Positions 38,083 through 46,721 of a stretch of 64,000 bases of DNA are shown piece after piece. Position 1 is the stretch's first letter, and each line of letters starts with the position of its first letter. The notes beneath the pieces were generated by a model. That model was given only the letters and a program-made list of their open reading frames with translations. It made no database searches and was not told the DNA's origin. The position numbers were made by a program, and so were the translations under genes. The stretch spans positions 124,001 to 188,000 of the forward strand of contig JACTMI010000036.1 of the NCBI GenBank assembly GCA_014584695.1, written 5' to 3'. Source of the DNA: Acidobacteriota bacterium (lineage in GTDB: Bacteria > Acidobacteriota > Thermoanaerobaculia > Multivoradales > JAGPDF01).

Positions 38083-39426
38083 ATGGGTCCCGTGCGCCGC
38101 GAAGTCCGCCGCCTGACCGCGCTGGCGACGCCGGTCGCGCTGACGCAGCTCTCCTCGATGCTGCTCTGGACGGTCGACCTGCTGATGGTCGGCCGCCTGG
38201 GAGTCGGGTCGCTGAACGCGGTCTCGCTCGGGCGCCTCTGGGTGATGGGGACGACGATCGTCGCCATGGGGCTGATCTTCGGCGTCGATCCGATCGCGAG
38301 CCAGGCGCACGGCGCCCGCGACCGGCGCCGGCTCTCCCGCGCGCTCCTGCACGTGGTCGCGGTGGCGCTCGCGACCAGCGTGCCGGTGGCCGGGCTCTGG
38401 CTGGTCACCGAGGATGTGCTCCTCTTCTTCGGCCAGGATCCGGCGACCGCGGAGCTGGCCGGCCGTTACGTGCTGGTGCAGATCCCGGGCTTGCCCTTCT
38501 ACCTGCTGTTCGTGGCCCTCAAGCAGTACCTGCAGGCGCGCGGCATCGTGCGGCCGGGCATGTGGGTGAGCTTCGGCGGCAACGCCTTCAACGTGCTCGC
38601 CAACGCGGCCCTGATCTTCGGCCTCTGGGGCGCGCCCCGCCTGGGCGCGGTGGGCGCCGGTGTCGCCACGACGCTGACCTACCTCGTGCTCTTCCTCGGC
38701 TTGGTCGCGGTCATCCGCCGCCGGCGCCTGCAGCGCGGCTCGGCGACCGTGCTGCGGCCGCGCGAGGTCCGCCGCGCCGAGATCTGGGAGGTCCTGCGCC
38801 TGGGCGCTCCGGTCTCGATCCAGCTCGCCTTCGAGTACTGGGCCTTCGCGCTCGCGACGCTGCTCGCCGGCCGGTTCGGGGCGATCGAGCTGGCGGCGCA
38901 CTCGATCGTGCTCAACGTGGCGTCGATCTCCTACATGGTGCCGCTCGGCATCTCGCTGGGCGCGACCACGCGCGTCGGCAATCTGATCGGCGCCCGGGAT
39001 CCGCGGGGAGCGCAGCGCGCGGCCTGGGTCGCCTTCGGCCTGGGCGCGGCGACCATGGCGGTCTTCGCGGCGCTCTTCGTCCTCGGGCGACGGGTGATTC
39101 CGGCTGCCTACGGCGCGGGCGCGGAGGTGATCGTCCGCGCGGCGGCGGTGATGCCGATCGTCGCCGCGTTCGAGCTCTTCGACGGCGTCCAGGTGGTGGG
39201 CGCCGGAATCCTGCGCGGCATGGGCCGCACCCGGCCGGCGGCGGTGTTCAACTTCGTCGGCTATTACGTGCTCGGCATGCCGCTCGCGCTCTGGCTCTCG
39301 GGCCCCGGCGGCTTCGGCCTCGAGGGGATCTGGTGGGGCCTCGCGCTCGGTCTGTTCGCGGTGGCGGTGGCGATGCTGGGCTGGGTCGCCCGGCGGGGCC
39401 CGCAGACGGTCCGCTCGCTGGTCTGA
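38083..39426 (+). CDS. MATE-family multidrug/Na+ efflux protein
   Basis: The 447-residue inner-membrane protein has 12 predicted helices in two six-helix halves. VALTQLSSMLLWTVDLLMVGRLG and GLIFGVDPIASQAHGARD match the MATE/NorM consensus, and the second half has LGAPVSIQLAFEYWAF and IPLG-type VPLGISLGATTRVGN. It exports drugs or toxic metabolites in exchange for Na+ or H+. The substrate is unknown. It is divergent from the OPT transporter and is followed by a convergent sigma-factor gene. Confidence 0.92.
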   Translation: MGPVRREVRRLTALATPVALTQLSSMLLWTVDLLMVGRLGVGSLNAVSLGRLWVMGTTIVAMGLIFGVDPIASQAHGARDRRRLSRALLHVVAVALATSVPVAGLWLVTEDVLLFFGQDPATAELAGRYVLVQIPGLPFYLLFVALKQYLQARGIVRPGMWVSFGGNAFNVLANAALIFGLWGAPRLGAVGAGVATTLTYLVLFLGLVAVIRRRRLQRGSATVLRPREVRRAEIWEVLRLGAPVSIQLAFEYWAFALATLLAGRFGAIELAAHSIVLNVASISYMVPLGISLGATTRVGNLIGARDPRGAQRAAWVAFGLGAATMAVFAALFVLGRRVIPAAYGAGAEVIVRAAAVMPIVAAFELFDGVQVVGAGILRGMGRTRPAAVFNFVGYYVLGMPLALWLSGPGGFGLEGIWWGLALGLFAVAVAMLGWVARRGPQTVRSLV

Positions 39427-39490
39427 ACCGCGGCGCTCGAGGGCGCGAGCGACGTGGCGGCAGTCCGCCCGGTCGACCGACTGGCGACTG

Positions 39491-40123
39491 CTACGGTGAG
39501 TGCCGCGGGTCGAGGGCGGCGCGCTCGCGCCGCTCGAGCCGTCCGAGCTCGCGCGCGAGGCGGAGCACGGCCCGGCGGGCCGCGCCACGCGCGGCGTCGG
39601 CGCTCGGCCTGCCGGTGGCGCGCGCCAAGTCCTGGTAGCTGATCTGGAGCTCGACGCGCCCGACGACGAGCTGCCGGTCGTCGGCGTCGAGCGCGAGCAG
39701 CGCGGCGCGGTACCGGCGCCGCTCGTCGGACTCGAGGGTGTCGTCGAGCGGCGAGGCGCGATGGTCGGCCGGTGACATCCCTTCGGCGGACGCCGTCTCG
39801 CCGATCCGCGCGCGCCGGATCTCGTCGCGAATCCGGTTGCGGATCGACCGCTGGAGGTAGGCCCGCACCAGCACCGGGTCTTTCTCGTCGAGGTCGTCCA
39901 GGTGAGTCAGGGCGCCCGAACAAGCGTCCTGCACCAGATCCCAGGTGTCGCACCGCCGCCGCGCGTGGGGAGGCAGCCGCCGGTGCGCCCAGCGGGCCAG
40001 CCAGGGCAGCAGGCGCGCGAACAGGCCCTCGATCGCGAGCCGCCGCGCCCGCTCGCCCCCGCGAGCGCCGGATTCCTCGAATGCCGCCGCCTCGGAACCG
40101 GCCTGCCGCCGCTCCGCCGCCAT
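39491..40123 (-). CDS. ECF-type sigma factor next to the hydrolase island
   Basis: The 210-residue product carries sigma region 2 (RRCDTWDLVQDACSGALTHLDDL, then VRAYLQRSIRNRIRDEIRR) and region 4 (DADDRQLVVGRVELQISYQDLARATGRPSADAARGAARRAVLRLA, in parts). It resembles the acidobacterial ECF/SigZ-like group without a linked anti-sigma factor. The ATG at 40123 is preferred over longer starts because TTGGAGG lies 8 nt upstream. It faces away from the low-G+C region at 40.6-43 kb; three genes there carry a common upstream element that this factor might read. That link is inference. Confidence 0.8.
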   Translation of the reverse strand: MAAERRQAGSEAAAFEESGARGGERARRLAIEGLFARLLPWLARWAHRRLPPHARRRCDTWDLVQDACSGALTHLDDLDEKDPVLVRAYLQRSIRNRIRDEIRRARIGETASAEGMSPADHRASPLDDTLESDERRRYRAALLALDADDRQLVVGRVELQISYQDLARATGRPSADAARGAARRAVLRLARELGRLERRERAALDPRHSP

Positions 40124-40435
40124 GGCTTGCCTCCAACTGACGAGACCGTCGCCCGCGATCCTAGGCCCCCCCGCGGGGGGAGTCAATGGCGAACGATTCT
40201 CACGCCCGGAGCTTCAGCTCCTCTCTTTGGATCCGATCTCCACCGCTCCAGAGCGGCCCGTCAACGACCCGCGCACGGAGAATCCGGCTGTGACCTGGGC
40301 GAGCCTCGGTCGAATCGTCATGCACACTTCGGCAGGGAGCCATTCATACCCACCGCTTCCTTGGAAGCGTCTGGTCCGGGCCTGCGAGCGCAGAACTGCT
40401 GCACGGACAGCCTGGTGATCTACCCGCAAGGGTCA

Positions 40436-40500
40436 TCCGTGCGAATCCGGAGGCGAGACGCTGGAAACCTGGAAGTAGCGTCCGTCTAGGACGCACACGG
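40436..40500 (+). promoter_or_regulatory. Candidate structured RNA/regulatory element
   Basis: A short stem GCGTCC/GGACGC (40478-40494) and a competing GACGCT/AGCGTC pairing (40457-40482) lie inside an outer CCGTGCG/CGC..ACGG stem. They sit in the 503-bp gap between the sigma gene and the 40627 gene. No known RNA family is clearly matched. The rest of the gap (40124-40435) shows only a CCCCCGCGGGGG palindrome near 40168. Confidence 0.3.
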
Positions 40501-40505
40501 GAGAA

Positions 40506-40532
40506 CGACCGAAATCGAGGTCTCCTTCGTCT
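40506..40532 (+). promoter_or_regulatory. Island promoter-like element, copy 1
   Basis: The element has a CGACCGAAATCG box, 8 nt, then TTCGTCT. It lies 94 nt before the ATG of the 40627 gene. The same two boxes with the same 8-nt spacing lie before the papain-like (43894) and phospholipase (44882) genes. The CGTCT half resembles ECF -10 boxes. Confidence 0.5.
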
Positions 40533-40626
40533 CTAACCTCCAGGCAACCTCGAGGAGGGTGGGGATCTCCGGAGCCCTCGTGCATCGAGAGAAGGTCCAC
40601 CTGCAACCAGGACTTGGGAGGCGATC

Positions 40627-42156
40627 ATGAGTGCAGTCAGCAGCCATTGGGCGTCGCGCCGGGTTAGCCGTTGCTTGCTGCTGTTGGCAGCTGCTCTCCT
40701 CGTGCCTCAGCGTGTATGTGCCGAGAGCGATGAAGTCGAGGGGAGCCGGCCACCGTCTCAGGACAGTTTGACCTCCGGCGAGACGCTTCAGACTGGAGCA
40801 TCTCTCGCCTTCTGCGATCACCGGCCGAGAGCCCAGAGTGGAGGTCTGGCGACTCGAGCTGCGGCGTCTGCCGGAAATGCGAAGCGGCTCGAGCCGCAGC
40901 AAGCTGGGAGTGCGGATGATGCGGCCGCAGTGCCGGAGTCGGACACTCGTTCAATCCGGCGAGGAGAGCAGAGAGTCGCCAGCGTGGAGGACGCAATCGC
41001 GTGTCTCGGCTGGCTCAGGGATCGAATAGACCTTCGCAGGCCGAGCCGGCAAGGCTACGCGTTGGTCCAGGCGCTTATCCTCGATCCGGAGGAGGTCGAG
41101 GATCCGAGCATCGAGCTGTGCCGCCAGGAGAGGTACCAGTCGGAAATCGAGGGCAAGCGTGATCGTCTCTGTCGCCGGCGTGTCTACGAAGATCGGCGCA
41201 CGTACCTCTTGTCGGTACTGGCTGCGGAAGCGCGAATCCGCGACGAGGCCACCAGAGAGCTTGCCCGGCAGATCGCTGAGCTGGAGAAGAAGCCCGATGG
41301 GAGTGGCCATCCAGCGGCACTCGAAGCCAAGCGCGGAGCGCTCGATGCCACTCGTAGGATCCGGAACCGAATCGGTGAGGCAATCGCGCTCCCTCATTGC
41401 AGCAGCCTCGTCAGGGACCACCGTTGCTACGACAACTGGTTCGCGGAGTTTTCGGTTGGCGGCGAGTACAACACGGTCGAGGACATCCTCGGCGACGAGC
41501 TCTTGCCCCGCACCGGGCTGCTGATCTACCGGAACTACTCCTCCTACGAGAGGTGGCGCCGGCCCCACCTCTTCGGCGAAGTGCTCCTCACCGGCTCTGG
41601 AGAAAGCACAAGAGTCGCAGACATCCCAGGCCTCGGCGAGGGCGGTGGAGAGAGCGATCAGGGTGACGACCAGGGTGGAGGCGATGAGGAAGGAAGCGGC
41701 GAGTCGGGCGACCCGCAGATAGACGCCGAGGAGGCCGAGATCAAGCCGACGCTCGATGCCCGCGCCGGCGTTTTCTGGCCTCTGTGGCGGATCGGTTCCA
41801 AGGTGCGGCACGAGCGTACCCTTCAAGAGCAGATCGGGGTGATCGGCGAGGTCGGCCTGCGGAAGGTCGATGACGTCGGCAGTGTCGACAAGCGCTACTA
41901 CGGAGGGTTGCGACTGAGTTTCAGCCCGCAATGGTACTTCGACGTGCTCTACGGCAAGACCGAGAACTCGCCCGGTCGGCGCTTCGAGATCCGAGGCCAG
42001 ATGCCGGTCATCGAGCGACCGAACGGCAATCATGTTCACCTCGGCGCGTTGGCCAACATCCGTGCCTCCAACTCAGAAACAGAACGATCCGTTGGAGATA
42101 CGGTCCAGGTCTACTTGACCTGGAACGTCGACTTCTCGTCGCTCTTCGGGAACTGA
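40627..42156 (+). CDS. Exported protein of unknown function, beta-barrel-like C-terminus
   Basis: The 509-residue product has a signal peptide (RCLLLLAAALLVPQRVCAES). A Cys-containing helical region (~115-260) has coiled-coil character, with RDEATRELARQIAELEKK. An acidic Gly/Asp-rich linker follows at ~335-362, and the C-terminal ~140 residues consist of alternating strands with aromatic ends (GGLRLSFSPQWYFDVLYGK, VQVYLTWNVDFSS), resembling an outer-membrane barrel. No family was recognised. G+C and codon use are lower than in most neighbours. Copy 1 of the shared upstream element precedes it. The PLA2-like lipoprotein follows 16 nt later. Confidence 0.75.
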   Translation: MSAVSSHWASRRVSRCLLLLAAALLVPQRVCAESDEVEGSRPPSQDSLTSGETLQTGASLAFCDHRPRAQSGGLATRAAASAGNAKRLEPQQAGSADDAAAVPESDTRSIRRGEQRVASVEDAIACLGWLRDRIDLRRPSRQGYALVQALILDPEEVEDPSIELCRQERYQSEIEGKRDRLCRRRVYEDRRTYLLSVLAAEARIRDEATRELARQIAELEKKPDGSGHPAALEAKRGALDATRRIRNRIGEAIALPHCSSLVRDHRCYDNWFAEFSVGGEYNTVEDILGDELLPRTGLLIYRNYSSYERWRRPHLFGEVLLTGSGESTRVADIPGLGEGGGESDQGDDQGGGDEEGSGESGDPQIDAEEAEIKPTLDARAGVFWPLWRIGSKVRHERTLQEQIGVIGEVGLRKVDDVGSVDKRYYGGLRLSFSPQWYFDVLYGKTENSPGRRFEIRGQMPVIERPNGNHVHLGALANIRASNSETERSVGDTVQVYLTWNVDFSSLFGN

Positions 42157-42172
42157 GGACTGGGCGCCGATC

Positions 42173-42934
42173 ATGTGGGCGAACGGCAAACCAATGAGCC
42201 GCATGAACCGATTCCGCTTGGGCCTGCTGAGCACTTGCGTCTTCCTCGCGGCTGGTTGCTCGCATGGCAACCCGTACCGGAATCGGATGCTGACAGTGCC
42301 GCCGGAGGCCGAGGCCAAGTACCCATTCGCCTACGGCAATTTCTGTGGGCCGAACTACCCGCCTGCGGTCGCCGATTGCCGGAGTTGTGAGCTGCTCCGC
42401 CGATGGCCCCCCGTGGACGAGCTCGACGCGATGTGCTACGCGCACGATCAGTGCTACGCATCGAAAGGCATGAGCAACGTAACCTGCGACGACGCGTTTC
42501 ACAGCATGCTCATCAAGGCCCAGAGCGAGCTCGAAGCGCCAGGATGCTGGCATCTGACGACAGACATGACCATCGCCTTCTTCTTCAAGTACTGGGGCCG
42601 CGGCAGCGACTCGAACGAGACATGGTCGCACCGGCTCGTGCAGTTCAGCCTGGGCATTCCGGTCGCAGCCTTCTGGGCGATTCTCAAGCTTCCGATCAGG
42701 CCCTTCTTGCGATTCCCCGAGGAGGGTCGGTGCGGAGCTGCCGGTAGCGCGAAGGCCTGCGAGGTCATTCGGAACTTCGAGCGTCAGTACGAGACAGCTC
42801 TCTTCGCTGGTCCCAGTCCGCGGTTGGAGGTGCCGAAGCGATGTGACGAGCCAATGAGCGCTTCTCTGGCCGAGGCCAATCACGAAGTGCGATCGTCGCA
42901 AGGACCAGGCACCAAGGAGAGTCCAGCACCATGA
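42173..42934 (+). CDS. Phospholipase A2-like lipoprotein
   Basis: The 253-residue product has a lipobox FLAAGC (Cys29). From ~52 to 110 it has the secreted-PLA2 core: the Ca2+-loop-like YGNFCGPN, then DELDAMCYAHDQCYASKG with the His-Asp catalytic pair at 91-92 and the Cys pattern of sPLA2 disulfides. It would hydrolyse the sn-2 ester of phospholipids from the outer membrane or cell surface. The C-terminal half has a hydrophobic stretch (IPVAAFWAILKLPI) and is not recognised. ATGs at 42194 or 42203 could be the true start, as the signal peptide begins there. G+C is clearly below average. Confidence 0.75.
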   Translation: MWANGKPMSRMNRFRLGLLSTCVFLAAGCSHGNPYRNRMLTVPPEAEAKYPFAYGNFCGPNYPPAVADCRSCELLRRWPPVDELDAMCYAHDQCYASKGMSNVTCDDAFHSMLIKAQSELEAPGCWHLTTDMTIAFFFKYWGRGSDSNETWSHRLVQFSLGIPVAAFWAILKLPIRPFLRFPEEGRCGAAGSAKACEVIRNFERQYETALFAGPSPRLEVPKRCDEPMSASLAEANHEVRSSQGPGTKESPAP

Positions 42935-43055
42935 ATTCAAGGACCGCACCTGCGGGAGCGAGATCCCGCTTGCTGAGCGGAGTGAAAGTCGAGCAGCTGT
43001 TGGGGTGCTCGACTCTGGACCGACAGAGCGCCGCTTGTGCGGCGAGGAGCCGACC

Positions 43056-43859
43056 ATGCCCTACAACCGCCATCTGATTCGTGATTTCGAGAAGTCCCGC
43101 AGCGACCATCCGGCCTGGCCGGTGGTCATCTCGGAGGGGGATTCGTGGTTCTCCTATTCGGATGTCATCGGCAGGCTGGACGATCCGGGCGACACCGCGT
43201 TGGCGAAGGACCAGCGGCAGTGGTGTCTCCTGCGGCTGGAGAAGGCCGGGGACGAGGTGATGACGATCCTGTCGGGAGCGCAGCGGTCGAAGCTGCGGAC
43301 CTATTTAAAGCGCTGGCCGCTCCACGCGTTGCTCTTCTCGGGTGGCGGCAACGACATCATCGGGCCGGATCTACCGCCTCTGCTGCGGGACTTCAGCCCG
43401 GGCGCTCAGGTGCAGGACCTCGTGCAGTTCTCGCGCTTCGAGCGGCGCTTGCGGCAGATCCAGGACTGCTATCGCGAGCTGCTCGACATGCTGTCGGACG
43501 CGGGCCAGACCGCGCGGGTGCTGGTCTGCTCCTACGACTACATCGTGCCTTCCGACCAGGGCGCCAAGGCACTCGGCCTGATCAAGGTCGCGGGGCCCTG
43601 GGTCAAGCCGGCGCTCGAGGCGAGGCAGATTCCGAAGACTCTCTGGCCCGACGTGATCCGCCTCCTGATCGACGCCTTCGCGACGGCGATCGACCAAGTC
43701 GCGAGCGAGCCGCGCGGCGTCGGGCGGCTGGTGCGGGTCGAGACCCGGAACCTGATCCAGGGCGACTGGAAGGACGAGATCCATCCGGATCGCAAGGGGG
43801 CCAAACGAGTCGCGAAGGCCTTCGAAACCGCGCTCAGGAGCCACGGCGTCCTGCCCTGA
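43056..43859 (+). CDS. SGNH/GDSL-type hydrolase
   Basis: The 267-residue product has block I VVISEGDSWFSYSD (catalytic Ser in GDSW), block III SGGGNDIIG (Asn), and block V DEIHPDRKG (Asp-x-x-His). It should be an esterase or lipase with a flexible active site. There is no signal peptide, so it is cytoplasmic or exported by a specialised route. GAGGAG lies 7 nt before the ATG. It sits among a phospholipase A2-like protein, a papain-like peptidase and a cPLA2-like protein, suggesting a set of secreted or injected hydrolases. Confidence 0.82.
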   Translation: MPYNRHLIRDFEKSRSDHPAWPVVISEGDSWFSYSDVIGRLDDPGDTALAKDQRQWCLLRLEKAGDEVMTILSGAQRSKLRTYLKRWPLHALLFSGGGNDIIGPDLPPLLRDFSPGAQVQDLVQFSRFERRLRQIQDCYRELLDMLSDAGQTARVLVCSYDYIVPSDQGAKALGLIKVAGPWVKPALEARQIPKTLWPDVIRLLIDAFATAIDQVASEPRGVGRLVRVETRNLIQGDWKDEIHPDRKGAKRVAKAFETALRSHGVLP

Positions 43860-43893
43860 GAGCCTGCGGCCGCCGCCCGGCCGGAAGAAACTT

Positions 43894-43920
43894 CGTTCGA
43901 GATCGACCCCTGGTTCGTCT
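43894..43920 (+). promoter_or_regulatory. Island promoter-like element, copy 2
   Basis: A CGTTCGAGATCG box, 8 nt, then TTCGTCT, in the gap before the papain-like gene (ATG 26 nt downstream). It matches copies at 40506 and 44882 in both boxes and spacing. Confidence 0.5.
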
Positions 43921-43946
43921 CTCCTCCAGACACGAGGAGGTGGACC

Positions 43947-44798
43947 ATGACCATGGCGCCGGGTGGGCTGGGTTGGCTCCGGGACCTGCCGGACTTTCGC
44001 GACTACACGCCGCAGAGCGCGGAGATCGAGGCGATCCGCTCGCAGTCGAGGCCGCTCAAGCGGGTGAAGAAGGCCATGCCCAAGAAGGTCGATCTGCGGG
44101 CGTGGTGTCCACCGATCGAGGATCAGGGCAACCTCGGCTCCTGCACCGCCCAAGCGGGCGTCGCCCTGCTCGAGTACTTCGAGAGGCGCGCCTATGCCAA
44201 GCACCTCGACGCCTCCCGGCTTTTCCTCTACAAGGCGACGCGCAACCTCCTGCGCTGGACGGGGGATACCGGCGCCTTCCTGCGGACGACTATGAAAGCG
44301 ATGGTCCTGTTCGGCGTGCCGCCGGAGGAGTACTGGCCCTACCGGATCGTCGATTTCGACCGCGAGCCGAGCTCCTTCTGCTACGCCTTCGCGGCCAGCT
44401 ACCGGGCGCTGCGCTACTACCGCCTCGACCCGCCGGGCCAGCCGCTCGCCGTGAACCTCCAGGCGGTCAGGACCAGCGTCGCCGCGGGTCTGCCGGCGAT
44501 GTTCGGCTTCACCGTCTACAGCTCGATCCCGCCGCTCGGGGACGGCAAGGGCGAGATTCCCTTCCCCGGCCCGGGCGATCGGGTCGAAGGCGGACACGCC
44601 GTGGTGGCGGTCGGCTTCGACGACGAGAAGAAGATCGGCGGCGACACCGGCGCTCTCCTGATCCGCAACTCCTGGGGCGTCGGCTGGGGCGCCTCGGGCT
44701 ACGGCTGGCTGCCCTATCGCTACGTAACGGAGGGGCTGGCCGACGACTTCTGGAGCGTCGTCGACGCTTCGTTCGTCGACAGCGACCTGTTCCGGTAG
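43947..44798 (+). CDS. Papain-family (C1) cysteine peptidase
   Basis: This 283-residue C1-like peptidase has the oxyanion Gln and catalytic Cys in EDQGNLGSCTAQA (~53-65), the catalytic His in VEGGHAVVAVGFDD (~217) and the Asn in LIRNSWGVGWG (~238). It has no signal peptide and only a very short propeptide-like start (LPDFRDYTP), as in bacterial papain-like effectors and cytoplasmic relatives. GAGGAGG precedes the ATG. The shared upstream element suggests joint control with the 40627 and 44981 genes. The substrate is unknown. Confidence 0.87.
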   Translation: MTMAPGGLGWLRDLPDFRDYTPQSAEIEAIRSQSRPLKRVKKAMPKKVDLRAWCPPIEDQGNLGSCTAQAGVALLEYFERRAYAKHLDASRLFLYKATRNLLRWTGDTGAFLRTTMKAMVLFGVPPEEYWPYRIVDFDREPSSFCYAFAASYRALRYYRLDPPGQPLAVNLQAVRTSVAAGLPAMFGFTVYSSIPPLGDGKGEIPFPGPGDRVEGGHAVVAVGFDDEKKIGGDTGALLIRNSWGVGWGASGYGWLPYRYVTEGLADDFWSVVDASFVDSDLFR

Positions 44799-44881
44799 CG
44801 ACCGAATCGCTCCTCGGGGCGCCGGCGCCGCCCTCGAAGGTCCGCCTCGCGCCTCGACGGGGGCGAGTCGAGCGGCTGAAG

Positions 44882-44908
44882 CGACCGGAATCGCGCCGTC
44901 GTTCGTCT
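44882..44908 (+). promoter_or_regulatory. Island promoter-like element, copy 3
   Basis: A CGACCGGAATCG box, 8 nt, then TTCGTCT, 72 nt before the ATG of the phospholipase gene. Third copy of the shared element. Confidence 0.5.
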
Positions 44909-44980
44909 ATCTCCTGAACCTCGATCCGGGGCCCGGCGGCGGAGCCGCGACCGCCGGCCCCGCCGAGAAAGGGGAGCTGA

Positions 44981-46703
44981 ATGAGCGCGACGCCCGCAGG
45001 GTGGCCGACGAAGCTCGACGCGTCGCTGTTTCCGACGCCTGGCGACGCCGCGAGGTTCCCGGAGCTCGTCGCCCAACCGGCCAGCTTCGGGCCGCCCTGG
45101 GCGGGGGTCTGCATCTCCGGCGGCGGCTCGCGCTCGCTCGCGGCGGCGATGGGGGAGCTACGGGCGCTCTCGGCGCTGGGCCTGCTCGAGAAGGTCGGCT
45201 GGCTGTCGACCGTCTCGGGCGGCACCTGGGCGGGGACGCTGTTCAACTGGGCCCCCGGGTCGATTCCGGACGCGACGCTGATGGGCCCCCTGCAGCTCGA
45301 CCCCGCGCAGCTGCGCTGGGAATCCGCCGGTCCCGTCGACGACCTCGGCCGCCTCGACCCACGGGCGATCGGCAGCGCGGCCACCCGCCTCGGCCTCCAG
45401 GAGATGCTGGACCAGGCGGTCGATCTATACCACCAGGGGGTGGCGGTCTCGGAGCTCTGGCCGCGGGCGATCGGCGTCCTGGTGCTCGCCCCTTTCGACC
45501 TCGGCGACGAGCCGCAGCGCTATTTCACCTGGACCCCTTGGTGGCTGGACCACGCCATCCTTCCTTACAACCGCAAGCTCGGCGGCGGCGACTTCGTCAC
45601 CACCCGACCGCACCGGCCCTACCTGATCACCAACTCGACGCTCTTCTTTCCGCCGAGTCCACCGGCGGTCGCGCGGCGCCCGGCGCCCGGGCGCGCTCGC
45701 CGAGGCCTGGGAGGTCGGCTACGAAGTCGAGTCGACGCCGCTCGGCGTCGGGATCCCCCCGGCCTTTCCCCATGCCGGTCCACCCTCGCCCGGCCAGCCG
45801 CCCAGCGCGGATCTCGGCGGAGGCTGGATCGATCCGTTCGCCATGGGGAGCATCGCGCCCACGGCGATCTCGCCGGAGCGTCGCTTCACCGTGCCGGCGC
45901 CCGCGAACCGGTTCCGGCTCTCCGACCTGGCCGGCCTGTCGAGCCTCGCCTTCGCCTACGACGTGATCGACCTCGCGCACCAGACGGGCATCCACTTCCT
46001 GGACGACATGGTGCCGCAGGTGCGCTACTGGCCGGTCTTCCACGCCGCCGAGCTGCCGCGCAACGGCGCCCGCGCCTACCTGTTCGGCGACGGCGGCAAC
46101 CTCGAGAACCAGGGGATCATGCCGCTGCTGCGGCGGGGACTGAAGAAGATCGTCGCTTTCGTCAACACCGAGACGCAGCTCTCCCGGCAGGGGCCCGGCA
46201 ACGAGGTCGTGGTGGATTCGGACCTGCCGCCGCTGTTCGGTCTCGAATGGAGCGCGGCCGCGGGGACCTACGTGGCGACCGCCCCCTCTTCGCCCTTCCG
46301 CTTCAACCGGGTCTTCGACCGCCGGACCTTCGACGACCTGCGCGCGCAGCTCTGGGCCCGGGCGCAGAAGGGCGCCACGGCGCTGGCGGTGCAGCAGGGG
46401 GCCGCGGTGGCCGCCAATCCCCACTACGGCGTGCCCGCGGGCAGCGTCGACATCCTGTGGGTCTACCTCCACCCGGTGGACTGGTGGCGGGGCCACCTGC
46501 ACGACACCGTGCGCTGGGCCATGGATCTCGAGCCGTGGAACTACGCGGTGTTCCCCAACTACGCCACCGTCGAGCAGCTCCATCTCGACGCGCGCCAGGT
46601 GAATCTCCTGGCCCATCTGACCAGCTGGAACGTCGCCGGTCGCGTGGCGATCGACCCCTTCCCCGACAACGCGAGCGTCTTCTCGGATTTCCTCGCCGGC
46701 TAG
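44981..46703 (+). pseudogene. cPLA2/patatin-like phospholipase, frameshifted by a 7-bp tandem duplication
   Basis: The gene reads in one frame from MSATPAGW to about 45676 and in another frame from about 45690 to the stop at 46703. The first part has GVCISGGGSRSLAAAMGEL (oxyanion G-G-G-S-R) and STVSGGTWAGTLF with the nucleophile Ser. The second part has LFGDGGNLENQGIMPLLRRG with the dyad Asp, as in cytosolic PLA2-type lipases. GCGCCCG is present twice in tandem at 45676-45689; removing one copy joins the halves into a 571-residue protein. No signal peptide. It may be a real pseudogene, a switchable gene or an assembly error. Confidence 0.75.
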
Positions 46704-46721
46704 GACGGGAAGGAGAACAGC

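Noticed and set aside
40124-40626. Small reading frames in the gap before the 40627 gene
   Set aside because: None has coding-like third-position bias, a good ribosome binding site or recognisable sequence.
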